DNA of 17,917 bases from JAWXVE01 sp044425575 (GCA_044425575.1 JAWXVE010000047.1:1-17917), one strand, 5' to 3'; counted from the first letter of the stretch, positions 1 through 9,229 are shown. Notes: generated by a model from the letters alone, not told the origin. Program-made: numbers and translations.

Positions 1-2186
1 AGCAACAACAAAAGGCTAAAAAGTCAGCAGCTGGTAATTGTTTAATAGGGTGTTTAGGAGTTATTGTAGTAGGTGTTATCTGTATTGTTGCATTCATTGC
101 ATTTATCATCTTTCTCTTCTGGGAAGATGAACCAATGCAGGATGGCCACCAAGGTGGTGGCTATGAACAAGAGTATTCCCAAGAGTATTCCCAAGAGTCA
201 GATGACTGGGGATGGGATGATTGGGAAGAGGAGCCGCAAGAAGATAGCTATCTAGATTCATGGGGCGAAGTAGAGCAGACTGGTGAGGGAGTATATGGAG
301 AATCCCTTGCGCTAACAAGTGTACGTTCGCAATATACATCAGTATATGGGGATGGAAGTGATGTCCATACTATTATGGTCTATATGATTGGATCTGACTT
401 AGAAACCTATGGCGGATCTGCCTCAGATGATATTAAGGAGATGATGGCTGCAGACTTAGGCGACCAAGTTAATGTTATTATTATGACAGGTGGTACTGAT
501 GAATGGTGGATGAGCCAGATTAGCTCGAGTACGTGTCAATATTGGCAAGTAAAGAATGGACAATTAGTGAGTGTTAACGATAATCTAGGTATGCTAAATA
601 TGACCTCAGAAAGTACTTTGACACAGTTTATTAATGATACAGCTTCTGCATTCCCAGCCAATCGATATAGCTTGATTATGTGGGATCATGGTGGTGGTAC
701 CTTCTCAGGCTTTGGGTATGATGAGAACTATCCTAATGATACCTTAACCCTTGAGAATATTGGTAATGCTTTGGGCAGTGCCAATGTGCAATTTGATATT
801 GTAGGATTTGATGCTTGTCTTATGGCAACAGTGGAAACTGCATTTATGTTAGAGCCATATGCAGACTATATGCTTGCATCACCAGAAACGGAACCTTCAA
901 CAGGATGGTATTACACAGACTTTTTATCAGAATTATCAAGTAACCCGTCCATGTCCACCGTTGAGCTTGGAGTGAACGTTATTGATGATTACGTGGAAAC
1001 TAGTGAGGAAGAGATGAAACGGCCAGAAGCGACTCTTTCCATTGTAGAATTACGGCAAGTACCGTATATGTATGAGGTAATGTGTGAATACTTTACAGAG
1101 GCAGAATCCGTAATTGAAAGTCAAGATTATGCGACAATATCGGTTGCTAGAAGTGAAGTGAAGGATTATGGAGAAAGTGAATACGAACAGATTGATGCCG
1201 TGGACTTTGTAGAACGTGCAGGAATAGAGGGCGGCGATGAAGTTTTAGAAGCTATTAGCAATGCGGTTATTTACTATAATAATAGTTCTGATATGTATGA
1301 CTCTCATGGATTAGCACTTTATTTCCCATACGATTATCCAAGATACTATACTGATATTCAGACCATTATGCAGAATCTTGGCTATACAGATGCCTATATG
1401 AGTTTCTTTGATCAATTCATTAGTGTTATGACCACAGCACAAATGGGCCATGGACGTTCTACAGGCGGTTCAGACGATATGGATTATACAACCCAAGATT
1501 GGTATAATTCTGATGTGGCAGATTCTTATGAAGGTAGTGGGATATTTGCTAATACAGAGCTTGAAATTGTGGAACAAGGAGATGGATTTGTATTAGAGTT
1601 AACGGACGAAGAGTGGGAACAACTCATCATGATAGAATTACAAGTTCTACTAGATGATGGGGAGGGCTATGTAGATTTAGGAAGTGATAACATGTATGAT
1701 TCAGACCGAGATGGGAACCTTTTAATTGAATTTGATTATACATGGGTAACTTTAGATGGTCATACAGTTCCATTTTACGCAGAATTTGAATACGTAGATG
1801 ACTACGATGATACATGGTATACTTATGGTAGAGTGCCAGCACTATTAAATGGCACACAAGAAGTTGAAGTAGTTGTATACTGGGATGATGAGAATCCATA
1901 CGGTTATGTGGCAGGATACCGCATCGCTTCAGAGAACACAGTACCAACTGCAAAAGGATTATTCCAACTAGAGCAAGGAGACGTACTAGAGTGGATCTTT
2001 GATTATTATACATATGATATAGTATACGAAGGTTCATATATTATGGGTGACTCTTATACAGTTCCATCCTCAGAGATTGAAGTAAGCTACGATGATGTAG
2101 GGGATATGGACTCCTATGTATACTTCCAATTAACAGATATTTATAATAATATCTACTATACAGAAGCCATTGTATATACGGACTAG
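1..2186 (+). CDS. Membrane-anchored clostripain-family (C11) cysteine peptidase, 5' end outside window
   Basis: The frame is open from base 3 with no start in the window, so the gene runs off the left edge; the ATG at 135 is internal. The visible part begins with a lysine/glutamine-rich stretch, then one strongly hydrophobic segment (about 41-118), then a very acidic Glu/Asp/Trp/Tyr linker. The peptidase core starts near base 363 (HTIMVYMIGSDLE). The catalytic pair of family C11 is intact: His at 687-689 in WDHGGG and Cys at 816-818 in DACLM. Clostripain-type enzymes cleave after basic residues and usually mature by self-cleavage; that is family knowledge. The roughly 250-residue C-terminal part is unusually rich in Asp, Glu and Tyr and resembles no domain I can name. 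I infer a cell-surface protease held by one membrane helix. Its stop is 24 bases before the next likely start, so the two genes are probably cotranscribed. Confidence 0.88.
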   Translation, partial: QQQKAKKSAAGNCLIGCLGVIVVGVICIVAFIAFIIFLFWEDEPMQDGHQGGGYEQEYSQEYSQESDDWGWDDWEEEPQEDSYLDSWGEVEQTGEGVYGESLALTSVRSQYTSVYGDGSDVHTIMVYMIGSDLETYGGSASDDIKEMMAADLGDQVNVIIMTGGTDEWWMSQISSSTCQYWQVKNGQLVSVNDNLGMLNMTSESTLTQFINDTASAFPANRYSLIMWDHGGGTFSGFGYDENYPNDTLTLENIGNALGSANVQFDIVGFDACLMATVETAFMLEPYADYMLASPETEPSTGWYYTDFLSELSSNPSMSTVELGVNVIDDYVETSEEEMKRPEATLSIVELRQVPYMYEVMCEYFTEAESVIESQDYATISVARSEVKDYGESEYEQIDAVDFVERAGIEGGDEVLEAISNAVIYYNNSSDMYDSHGLALYFPYDYPRYYTDIQTIMQNLGYTDAYMSFFDQFISVMTTAQMGHGRSTGGSDDMDYTTQDWYNSDVADSYEGSGIFANTELEIVEQGDGFVLELTDEEWEQLIMIELQVLLDDGEGYVDLGSDNMYDSDRDGNLLIEFDYTWVTLDGHTVPFYAEFEYVDDYDDTWYTYGRVPALLNGTQEVEVVVYWDDENPYGYVAGYRIASENTVPTAKGLFQLEQGDVLEWIFDYYTYDIVYEGSYIMGDSYTVPSSEIEVSYDDVGDMDSYVYFQLTDIYNNIYYTEAIVYTD
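168..198 (+). repeat. 12-bp in-frame tandem repeat in the acidic linker
   Basis: The unit CAAGAGTATTCC occurs at 168-179 and 180-191, with a partial third copy at 192-198. It encodes QEYS-QEYS-QES. Being a multiple of three, gain or loss of a copy would change linker length without breaking the frame. Confidence 0.85.
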
Positions 2187-2210
2187 GAGAATGTGGAAAA
2201 GGAATCTAAG

Positions 2211-2891
2211 ATGAATCATGCTATTATATATGAAGATGAGCAATTGCTCATATGGAATAAGCCAGCAGGACTCGCCACTCAGACGAGTAACCTTCGTGAA
2301 CCAGATCTAGTAAGCCTTGTTAAGAACTATGGAAAAGGTGCTTATGTGGCACTAATCAATCGTTTGGATCAACAAGTGGAAGGGATTGTATTATTTGCCA
2401 AGACACCAGCAGTGGCTAAGAAGCTTAGTAAGCACATGAAAGAAGGCAAGATTCATAAGACTTACTTGGGATTGGTAGTGGGAAACCCCAAGGAGAAGGG
2501 TACATTGACCCATTACTTATATAAGGAACGCAATGGGAATCATTCCATTGTGGTGGGCCCGCATCATAAGGAGGGGAAGAAAGCAAGCCTATCTTATGAG
2601 ATGTGTAGCGTAGTGGAACATCCAATTCCAGAGGGAACCACACTCGTTCGGATTCAACTTCATACAGGGCGCCATCATCAGATACGAGTGCAATTTTCAG
2701 CAGAACATATGCCACTAATAGGTGATAAAAAGTATGGAAATGAGGAGAGTTTATCCATAAGTCAAGGGTGTGCCATGAAACAGATTGCATTATCCGCATG
2801 TGAATTAAGACTGATGCATCCTGTGACTAATAGAGAAATTGCAGTGAAGATAGAACCAACTTGGCTAACCAATTGGAAATTAAGAAGGTAA
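2211..2891 (+). CDS. RluA-family RNA pseudouridine synthase
   Basis: Converts specific uridines in rRNA or tRNA to pseudouridine; the target cannot be told from sequence. The 226-residue protein opens with the family's usual IIYEDEQLLIWNKPAG block. It has the catalytic motif as NRLD (Asp about residue 53) followed by GIVLFAKT, then KTYLGLV and the C-terminal TGRHHQIRVQ block. It is short and has no S4 domain, like the small RluA-type enzymes. I chose ATG 2211 because AAAAGGAA lies 7-8 bases upstream and the family block starts directly after it. A GTG at 2193 is in frame but only 2 bases from the AGGAGA at 2185-2190. The first motif residue is Asn where RluA family members usually have His; the catalytic Asp is kept, so I expect activity. 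Confidence 0.88.
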   Translation: MNHAIIYEDEQLLIWNKPAGLATQTSNLREPDLVSLVKNYGKGAYVALINRLDQQVEGIVLFAKTPAVAKKLSKHMKEGKIHKTYLGLVVGNPKEKGTLTHYLYKERNGNHSIVVGPHHKEGKKASLSYEMCSVVEHPIPEGTTLVRIQLHTGRHHQIRVQFSAEHMPLIGDKKYGNEESLSISQGCAMKQIALSACELRLMHPVTNREIAVKIEPTWLTNWKLRR

Positions 2892-2953
2892 ATTAATCAT
2901 ACTTTTGTAAAAATGACTTATACTAACCTTAGAAGGAAGTGAAAGAGGTGAGT

Positions 2954-4021
2954 ATGAGTCATTTTTCGTTTGCATCAATTAATCAATATCTTAGAGTGGG
3001 TCTATTGTTTCTCTTTATTTATCTGGGAATGGAATATCTATTGCCATTAGTTTGGCCCTTTTTAATTGGTGCCTTCTTGGCAAAGTGCTTATATCCCATT
3101 ACGTGTAAATTACATCGAAGAACATCGATTCCAATGGGTGTCATTAGCCTTGCATTGGTGGGTGGCCTTGTACTTATAATAGGTATTCTTATCGTTCTAT
3201 TAGGCGGTCACATTCTGGGCCATATTCAAGATCTAGCTTGGTATGGGAATTGGGTAGAAGCAGAAGTGGCACAACTTGTAGATAGTTGTATGGAACAAGT
3301 AGAAGCACTCTGGGGAGTAGAGCGTCAGCAAATTGAAATATTTGTGATGAATCATGTGAATGTGGCAATTGATCATATACAAGTGAATCTAGTTCCTCAC
3401 GTTATGGAAGAATCCTATAGTTATGCTAAATGGATCTTTGCAGCCATTGCTACTGTAGTAGTAACGGTAGTGGCCACTCTCTTAATTGCAAAGGATTATG
3501 AAGTTATGAGGTCTTATGCATATGCACATCCTGAACTTAGAAGTTTAATGGGTGTGGTGAAAAAGGTGGGTGTGGTTTTTAGAATCTTTCTAAAGTCTCA
3601 GTTGATTATTATGGGTATTATCACAATAATCTGTACCATAGGCTATTGCTTTATTGAACCGTCTGTGGCAATTTATCTTGGTATTATAACAGGTTTATTA
3701 GATGCCATTCCTTTTATTGGAACAGGAATTATTCTAATTCCACTAGCACTCATCTATGTAATAGAAGGACAGATGCTAAAGGCAATCTTATCCCTGCTCT
3801 TCTATATTATATCAAGTCTTGTGAGAGATTATTTAGAGCCAAAGCTAATTGGGGAGCGATTGGGTTATTTGCCAATTATTATCTTATTGACCATTTATTT
3901 AGGAATTCAAATCTATGGAATTGCAGGCATTGTACTAGGGCCTATTTCCTTTATGCTAGTAAATGAAATCAATACCCTAATAGAAAGCTATAAAAACCAC
4001 ACAAATAAGGAAGAATCTTAG
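2954..4021 (+). CDS. AI-2E/YtvI-type multi-pass membrane permease
   Basis: A 355-residue integral membrane protein of the AI-2E family (PF01594-type). Hydrophobic segments lie near residues 13-46 and 58-84. A soluble amphipathic loop of about 70 residues follows, then further helices near 160-180 and from about 210 to the end. The C-terminal signature is clear: LEPKLIGERLGYLPIIILL, then GIAGIVLGP. Members include the sporulation protein YtvI of Bacillus, the AI-2 exporter TqsA and transporters of other small molecules. Given the sporulation genes nearby I lean to the YtvI group, but the substrate is unknown. ATG 2954 is favoured because AGAGGTGA sits just upstream (2944-2951). The GTG at 2939 is in frame but too close to its AGAAGGA. 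Confidence 0.85.
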   Translation: MSHFSFASINQYLRVGLLFLFIYLGMEYLLPLVWPFLIGAFLAKCLYPITCKLHRRTSIPMGVISLALVGGLVLIIGILIVLLGGHILGHIQDLAWYGNWVEAEVAQLVDSCMEQVEALWGVERQQIEIFVMNHVNVAIDHIQVNLVPHVMEESYSYAKWIFAAIATVVVTVVATLLIAKDYEVMRSYAYAHPELRSLMGVVKKVGVVFRIFLKSQLIIMGIITIICTIGYCFIEPSVAIYLGIITGLLDAIPFIGTGIILIPLALIYVIEGQMLKAILSLLFYIISSLVRDYLEPKLIGERLGYLPIIILLTIYLGIQIYGIAGIVLGPISFMLVNEINTLIESYKNHTNKEES

Positions 4022-4029
4022 AATAGTAG

Positions 4030-4058
4030 TTGACATTCAAAATAAAGTTCAATACAAT
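4030..4058 (+). promoter_or_regulatory. Sigma-A promoter for proS-ackA
   Basis: TTGACA at 4030-4035 and TACAAT at 4053-4058 are separated by exactly 17 bases. The expected start of transcription is near 4065, giving a leader of only about 30 bases before the proS ATG. That is too short for a T-box, so proS here does not appear to be under T-box control. Confidence 0.8.
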
Positions 4059-4093
4059 ACAAAGAATAAGGCATGCGTAAAAGGAGCAGAACA

Positions 4094-5542
4094 ATGGGTA
4101 AGGATAAGAAGTTAGTAGAGTCAATTACTTCTATGGAAGTAGATTTTGCACAGTGGTATACCGATGTAGTGAAGAAGGCAGAGTTAATCGACTACTCTAG
4201 TGTAAAAGGTTGTATGATTATTAAACCGGCCGGCTATGCCATTTGGGAATTGATTCAGAAACAATTAGATGATGAATTCAAAGCTACCGGTGTGGAAAAT
4301 GTATATATGCCCATGTTCATTCCAGAAAGCTTATTAGAGAAGGAAAAAGACCACGTGGAAGGATTTGCGCCTGAAGTTGCATGGGTCACCCAAGGTGGGT
4401 TGAATCCTTTGCAAGAGAAATTATGTGTAAGACCTACTTCGGAGACACTTTTTTGTGATTTCTATGCCAATGATATTCAATCTCATCGTGACTTGCCAAG
4501 GTTATATAATCAGTGGTGTAGCGTAGTAAGATGGGAGAAAGAGACAAGACCATTTCTTCGCTCAAGGGAGTTCTTGTGGCAAGAAGGTCATACTGCACAT
4601 GCAACAGCAGAAGATGCACAGGAACGAACCATTCAGATGTTACATTTATATGCAGACTTTTGTGAAAATGTACTTGCTATGCCAGTAATCCGAGGACAGA
4701 AGACGGATAAGGAAAAGTTTGCAGGAGCTGAAGCAACTTATACCATTGAAGCCCTTATGCATGATGGAAAAGCATTGCAATCAGGAACAAGCCACAACTT
4801 TGGTGACGGATTTGCCAAGGCGTTTGGCATTCAATATAGTGATAAAGAGAACAAGTTGCAGTATGTACACCAAACTTCTTGGGGGATGACTACTCGATTA
4901 ATTGGTGCCATTATTATGGTCCATGGAGATGATAGAGGGCTTGTATTGCCACCTAAAGTAGCACCGAACCAAGTGTGCATTGTACCAATTATGCAACATA
5001 AAGAAGGCGTATTAGAAAAGGCTAAAGAATTACAAGCACGTCTGCAATCATATAGTCATAAGAAGATTCGTGTAAAATTAGATGATTCTGATAAGAGCCC
5101 AGGTTGGAAGTTCGCAGAATGTGAAATGCGAGGAATTCCACTTCGTGTGGAAATAGGTCCCAAAGACATAGAGGCGAATAAGTGTGTAATCGTACGGCGC
5201 GATACAAGCGAAAAGGTGGAATGCCTGTTAGAGAATCTAGAAGATACGGTAGCACAATTATTAGAAACCATACAAGTGGACATGTTAGAGCGAGCAAGAA
5301 CTCATGTACAAGACCACACACGAGTGGCTACTACATATGAAGAATTTGCTCGAATTATTGCAGAGGAAGCTGGATTTGTAAAAGCAATGTGGTGTGGTGA
5401 TGTAGCTTGTGAAGAAACGATGAAAGAAAAGACAGGGGCATCTAGTCGTTGTATTCCATTTGAACAAGAATCCATTGGAACTACATGCGTGTGTTGTGGT
5501 AAGAAAGCTGAACACATGTTATACTGGGGTAAAGCATACTAA
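4094..5542 (+). CDS. proS: Prolyl-tRNA synthetase, archaeal/eukaryotic-like type
   Basis: Charges tRNA-Pro with proline using ATP. The 482-residue length fits the short (type 3) ProRS without the editing insertion of the E. coli-type enzyme. Class II motifs are visible: VRPTSET near residue 113-119, the motif 2 region VRWEKETRPFLRSREFLWQE, and the late GDDRGLVLPP block. The C-terminal cysteine-rich part (WCGDVAC, then CVCC) fits the zinc-binding domain of this type, and the protein ends in KAY, as such enzymes typically end in tyrosine. I place the start at ATG 4094, 7 bases after AAGGAG (4081-4086). The longer in-frame ATG at 4073 has no ribosome binding site and lies almost at the transcription start. 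ackA follows after 21 bases, so the two are probably one transcript. Confidence 0.95.
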   Translation: MGKDKKLVESITSMEVDFAQWYTDVVKKAELIDYSSVKGCMIIKPAGYAIWELIQKQLDDEFKATGVENVYMPMFIPESLLEKEKDHVEGFAPEVAWVTQGGLNPLQEKLCVRPTSETLFCDFYANDIQSHRDLPRLYNQWCSVVRWEKETRPFLRSREFLWQEGHTAHATAEDAQERTIQMLHLYADFCENVLAMPVIRGQKTDKEKFAGAEATYTIEALMHDGKALQSGTSHNFGDGFAKAFGIQYSDKENKLQYVHQTSWGMTTRLIGAIIMVHGDDRGLVLPPKVAPNQVCIVPIMQHKEGVLEKAKELQARLQSYSHKKIRVKLDDSDKSPGWKFAECEMRGIPLRVEIGPKDIEANKCVIVRRDTSEKVECLLENLEDTVAQLLETIQVDMLERARTHVQDHTRVATTYEEFARIIAEEAGFVKAMWCGDVACEETMKEKTGASSRCIPFEQESIGTTCVCCGKKAEHMLYWGKAY

Positions 5543-5563
5543 ACAACCGTAGAGGAGAAGCTC

Positions 5564-6754
5564 ATGAATATTTTAGTTATTAATTGTGGAAGTTCGTCAC
5601 TTAAATTTCAATTAATTGACAGTAGTACCGAATCAGAAGTAGCCAAGGGGATTTGTGAACGCATTGGAATTGACGGTTTCCTAAGCTATCAGGCAACTGG
5701 TAAAGACAAGATTAAGAAAGATTTACCAATGCCAAACCATACAGTGGCAATTCAATATGTGCTAGAATCCCTCACGGATTCTGACAATGGTGTCATAATT
5801 TCTTTGGATGAAATTGCAGCGGTGGGACACCGCGTGGTTCATGGGGGAGAATTATTCCAAGAATCTGTATTATTAACAGAGGAGACAATTGCAGGTATTG
5901 AATCTTGCAACGAATTGGCACCTCTTCATAATCCCGCTAATATTATTGGAATTCGCGCGTGCCAACAAGAGCTTCCTAATGCGAAAATGGTTGGTGTATT
6001 TGATACAGCATTCCATCAGACTATTCCTGAAAAAGCATTTTTATATGGGATTCCTTACGGGTATTATACTAAGAATAAGATTAGAAGATATGGATTTCAC
6101 GGGACAAGCCATGCATACGTATCAGAGAATGCAGCTAAATTCGCAGGAATGGATCCTAAGAACTCTAAAGTAATCGTGTGCCATCTTGGCAATGGTGCTT
6201 CCATTTCAGCTGTGTTAAATGGAGAAAGTATTGACACTAGTATGGGTTTCACACCCCTTGAAGGACTTGTAATGGGTACTCGTTCAGGTGATATTGATCC
6301 TGCTATTGTGGAATATCTTGTTAATAAAGAAGGCAAAAGTGTTAGTGAAGTAATTAATATATTAAATAAAGAATCAGGTGTACTTGGTATTTCTGGATTG
6401 TCTAGCGATTTTCGAGATTTAGAAGATGGTAGCAAGGCAGGAGATGAAAAGGCAATTCGTGCCCTTGATGTATACGCTTACCGCATAGCAAAATACATTG
6501 GTTCTTATATGGTAGCAATGGGTGGAGTTGATATTATTGCTTTTACTGCTGGTATTGGAGAAAATGATGGAGGAGTACGTGCCTTGGTGGGTAAATATCT
6601 AGAACCATTTGGAACCAATATTGACCCAGAGAAGAATCAGACTCGTGGGAAAGCCATGATCTTATCAGATGAAGGTAGTAAGATTATTACAATGATTCTT
6701 CCTACCAATGAAGAGCTTGCCATTGCAAGAGAAACATTAGCAGTGATTTCCTAG
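5564..6754 (+). CDS. ackA: Acetate kinase
   Basis: Interconverts acetyl phosphate plus ADP with acetate plus ATP, the substrate-level ATP step of mixed-acid fermentation. The 396-residue length is normal. Motifs in order: NCGSSSLKF at residue 7, GHRVVHGG, HNPAN, FDTAFHQTIP, the signature RRYGFHGTSHAYVS, HLGNGASI, GFTPLEGLVMGTRSGDIDP, FTAGIGEND and the C-terminal PTNEE. These are the phosphate, metal and nucleotide-binding regions of the acetate/sugar kinase superfamily, and all look intact. AGGAG at 5553-5557 is 6 bases before the ATG. The usual partner pta (phosphotransacetylase) is not next to it here; instead it follows proS closely, with no promoter or terminator visible between them. Confidence 0.96.
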   Translation: MNILVINCGSSSLKFQLIDSSTESEVAKGICERIGIDGFLSYQATGKDKIKKDLPMPNHTVAIQYVLESLTDSDNGVIISLDEIAAVGHRVVHGGELFQESVLLTEETIAGIESCNELAPLHNPANIIGIRACQQELPNAKMVGVFDTAFHQTIPEKAFLYGIPYGYYTKNKIRRYGFHGTSHAYVSENAAKFAGMDPKNSKVIVCHLGNGASISAVLNGESIDTSMGFTPLEGLVMGTRSGDIDPAIVEYLVNKEGKSVSEVINILNKESGVLGISGLSSDFRDLEDGSKAGDEKAIRALDVYAYRIAKYIGSYMVAMGGVDIIAFTAGIGENDGGVRALVGKYLEPFGTNIDPEKNQTRGKAMILSDEGSKIITMILPTNEELAIARETLAVIS

Positions 6755-6807
6755 TTCTAGTAACTATCATATGAATAGGGAAACGTGATTGAGAATGGAG
6801 AAGATAC

Positions 6808-8139
6808 ATGATGATTGAACTACCTTATCATGTTCAGAATATAATAGAGACCTTACATACATCCGGCTACGAAGCATATGCAGTAGGCGGATGTGTTCGT
6901 GATTCTATTCTTGGGAGAGAACCCATGGATTGGGATATTACAACCTCCGCTAAACCAGAAGAGGTGAAACAACTGTTTCGAAGAACTATTGATACGGGCA
7001 TTCAACATGGAACAGTTACCGTAATGATTGGTAAGATTGGGTATGAAGTGACTACCTATCGCATTGATGGAATCTACGAAGATAATCGTCATCCAACAGA
7101 GGTATCTTTTACCAGCAACTTAGTGGAAGATCTTCAGCGAAGAGATTTTACCATTAATGCTATGGCATACAATGAACAAGAAGGACTTGTGGATGTCTTT
7201 GGAGGTATGGAAGATATTAAGGAAGGAGTCATACGTTGTGTAGGAGAGCCAAGATTACGTTTTGACGAAGATGCCTTACGCATTCTTCGGGCTGTGCGAT
7301 TTGCGGCACAACTAGGATATTCTATTGAGGAGACTACGCAAAGTGCCATGAAGGAACATAGGGAAGCGCTTGCTACCATTAGTACAGAACGCATTCAAGT
7401 AGAACTTGTAAAGACTGTAATCTCTAGACATCCAAGTTATCTACAACTGGCGTATGAACTTCATCTCACAGACATAATATTGCCACAATTTAATGATATA
7501 ATGGAAACAACCCAGAAGAATCCACACCACTGCTATCCAGTAGGAGAGCATACCTTACATGCTATGGAAGCAATCAGACCTGACAAATACTTGCGTCTTG
7601 CCATGTTATTCCATGATATGGGAAAGCCCAAGACTAAGACGACAGACCAGAATGAAATTGATCATTTCTATGGTCACGAACGAGTGAGTGAGTCCATTGC
7701 TAAGTCTACTTTACGAAGATTGCGATTTGATAATAAGACTATTTCTTATGTAACCAAGCTAGTTCGATATCATGATGAGCGGGTACAACCCGATGAAGTG
7801 TGCGTGCGTAAAATGATATATGAGGTGGGACAAGACATATTCCCCCTTTTATTAGAGGTGCAAGAAGCAGATATTAGTGCACAAAGTGACTATAAGCGTG
7901 AGCAAAAGAAGGAGAGGTTAGATGGGGTGAGAAGGTGCTATGAGAAGATTCTCTCCAGAGGAGATTGCTTAAGTTTAGGAACTCTCGCTGTTACAGGTGC
8001 AGATTTAATTGGAATAGGTGTTCCTCAAGGAAAGCAAATAGGTGTTATTCTCAAGCAACTATTAGAACAAGTGCTAGAATCCCCCGAAGATAATACACAA
8101 GAGACACTAATAGAAATGGCAAAAGAAATAATTTCATAG
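6808..8139 (+). CDS. cca: CCA-adding tRNA nucleotidyltransferase with HD domain
   Basis: Adds and repairs the CCA 3' end of tRNAs. The N-terminal polymerase-beta-type domain carries the class II signature VGGCVRD (about 26-32) and the metal-binding DWD (D41, D43). The RRDFTINAMA and RFAAQLGY blocks follow in the neck region. A C-terminal HD domain is visible: HCYPVGEHTLHAM, then MLFHDMGKP, then GHERVS; such domains in cca proteins act as phosphohydrolases. At 443 residues it is longer than the Bacillus enzyme, fitting the HD-containing form. The start is ambiguous: ATG 6808 and ATG 6811 are adjacent, with GGAGAAG at 6797-6803 giving 4 or 7 bases of spacing. It is well placed biologically because both tRNA genes at the right end of the window lack an encoded CCA. 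Confidence 0.93.
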   Translation: MMIELPYHVQNIIETLHTSGYEAYAVGGCVRDSILGREPMDWDITTSAKPEEVKQLFRRTIDTGIQHGTVTVMIGKIGYEVTTYRIDGIYEDNRHPTEVSFTSNLVEDLQRRDFTINAMAYNEQEGLVDVFGGMEDIKEGVIRCVGEPRLRFDEDALRILRAVRFAAQLGYSIEETTQSAMKEHREALATISTERIQVELVKTVISRHPSYLQLAYELHLTDIILPQFNDIMETTQKNPHHCYPVGEHTLHAMEAIRPDKYLRLAMLFHDMGKPKTKTTDQNEIDHFYGHERVSESIAKSTLRRLRFDNKTISYVTKLVRYHDERVQPDEVCVRKMIYEVGQDIFPLLLEVQEADISAQSDYKREQKKERLDGVRRCYEKILSRGDCLSLGTLAVTGADLIGIGVPQGKQIGVILKQLLEQVLESPEDNTQETLIEMAKEIIS

Positions 8140-8203
8140 AATGTAACATACTTTTACAGAACCATACATATTCTTTTAAAGGTCATTAAGGGGAGGTATG
8201 AGT

Positions 8204-9172
8204 GTGGATGATAGAGCAGTTACATTATTAGACCAATATGATGTTACAGTACTTCGTACCTGGAAGGGACGAGGTGCTATTCTCTGTGATACAACACAGG
8301 GATTGAAGATATTCAAGGAATATGCTGGTACAAAAGAAAAAATAGAAATGCAAGATAAAATTCTACGTAGAATCAAAGAAGAAGGATTTACCAAGGTAGA
8401 GCAAATCCATCTTACAAAAGAAGGGGAATATCTTACACAGGATTATAACCAGATTGCTTATGTGCTTAAAGATTATTCAGAAGGTAGAGAATGTAATGTG
8501 AAAGAACTGAGCCAGTGTGTTCAAGGAATGAAGACTCTTGCAGCGTACCACACCGTTTCTATGAAAATCGGAAATTTACTAGAGCAGCCACCAGAAGATA
8601 TGTTAAAGCGAGAATTAATCAAGCATAATAAAGAGCTAAAGAAGGTTTATACGTATCTTCGTAAGAAAAGCCAAAAAACAGATTTTGAGATATTTTTCTT
8701 ACATCATTATCCCGCCTTTTATGATCAGGCATTAGAAGTAGAAGAATATGTGGTGTCTATGGATTGGGAACTTCCTTACTGCTATTGCCATGGAGATTAC
8801 CAGTATCATAACGTATTATTTGGAGAATCAGGTGCCTATTTAATTAATTTTGAAAAAGTGCATTATGATAGTCGCATTAAAGATATTAGTTTGTATATGA
8901 GAAAAGTGTTAGAAAAGCAAGGGTGGTCACTTTCTCTTGGTATGGAATTGTTAGAAGCTTATGAGAAGGTTTCGCCTTTATCGGATCAAGAATATAAACA
9001 ATTATATTATCGATTCGCTTATCCTGAAAAATTCTGGAAAATTGCAAACTATTATTACAACTCAGGCAAGGCATTCGTCTCTATTCGCAATATGGAGAAA
9101 ATGAAAAAGTTGTTGCAAAATCAAAAAGATGCCAGTGAATTTATGCTTGCATTGGGAAAAAAGATAGAATAA
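8204..9172 (+). CDS. CotS-family, aminoglycoside-phosphotransferase-like protein (probable spore coat)
   Basis: A 322-residue protein with a kinase-like fold of the CotS/phosphotransferase group. The catalytic loop reads CHGDYQYHNVLF (DNA about 8787-8822), with the Brenner Asp and the downstream Asn present. The next metal-binding position, usually Asp in IDF/IDW, reads INFEKVHYD, so Asn replaces Asp. The YMRKVLEKQGW stretch after it is typical of CotS-like proteins. CotS of Bacillus is a spore coat component; enzymatic activity for this one is uncertain. Start choice: ATG 8198 lies only 1 base after GGGAGG (8191-8196), while GTG 8204 lies 7 bases after it, so I prefer GTG; the ATG form would add two residues. 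It stands alone between cca and a lipoprotein gene, with no clear sigma-A promoter upstream. Confidence 0.78.
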   Translation: MDDRAVTLLDQYDVTVLRTWKGRGAILCDTTQGLKIFKEYAGTKEKIEMQDKILRRIKEEGFTKVEQIHLTKEGEYLTQDYNQIAYVLKDYSEGRECNVKELSQCVQGMKTLAAYHTVSMKIGNLLEQPPEDMLKRELIKHNKELKKVYTYLRKKSQKTDFEIFFLHHYPAFYDQALEVEEYVVSMDWELPYCYCHGDYQYHNVLFGESGAYLINFEKVHYDSRIKDISLYMRKVLEKQGWSLSLGMELLEAYEKVSPLSDQEYKQLYYRFAYPEKFWKIANYYYNSGKAFVSIRNMEKMKKLLQNQKDASEFMLALGKKIE

Positions 9173-9229
9173 AATAGGAGAAATGGTGGGAATAACCCAT
9201 AGAATAGTAAGAAAGGCTTGGTCACGTAT

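Noticed and set aside
135..137. ATG at 135 as the start of the clostripain-family gene
   Set aside because: The same frame is open back to the window edge and includes a membrane helix at 41-118, so this ATG is internal.
8140..8197. Possible sporulation sigma promoter (CATACATAT at 8163-8171) before the CotS-like gene
   Set aside because: The -10 resembles the sigma-E/sigma-K type, but no matching -35 at the right distance is clear.
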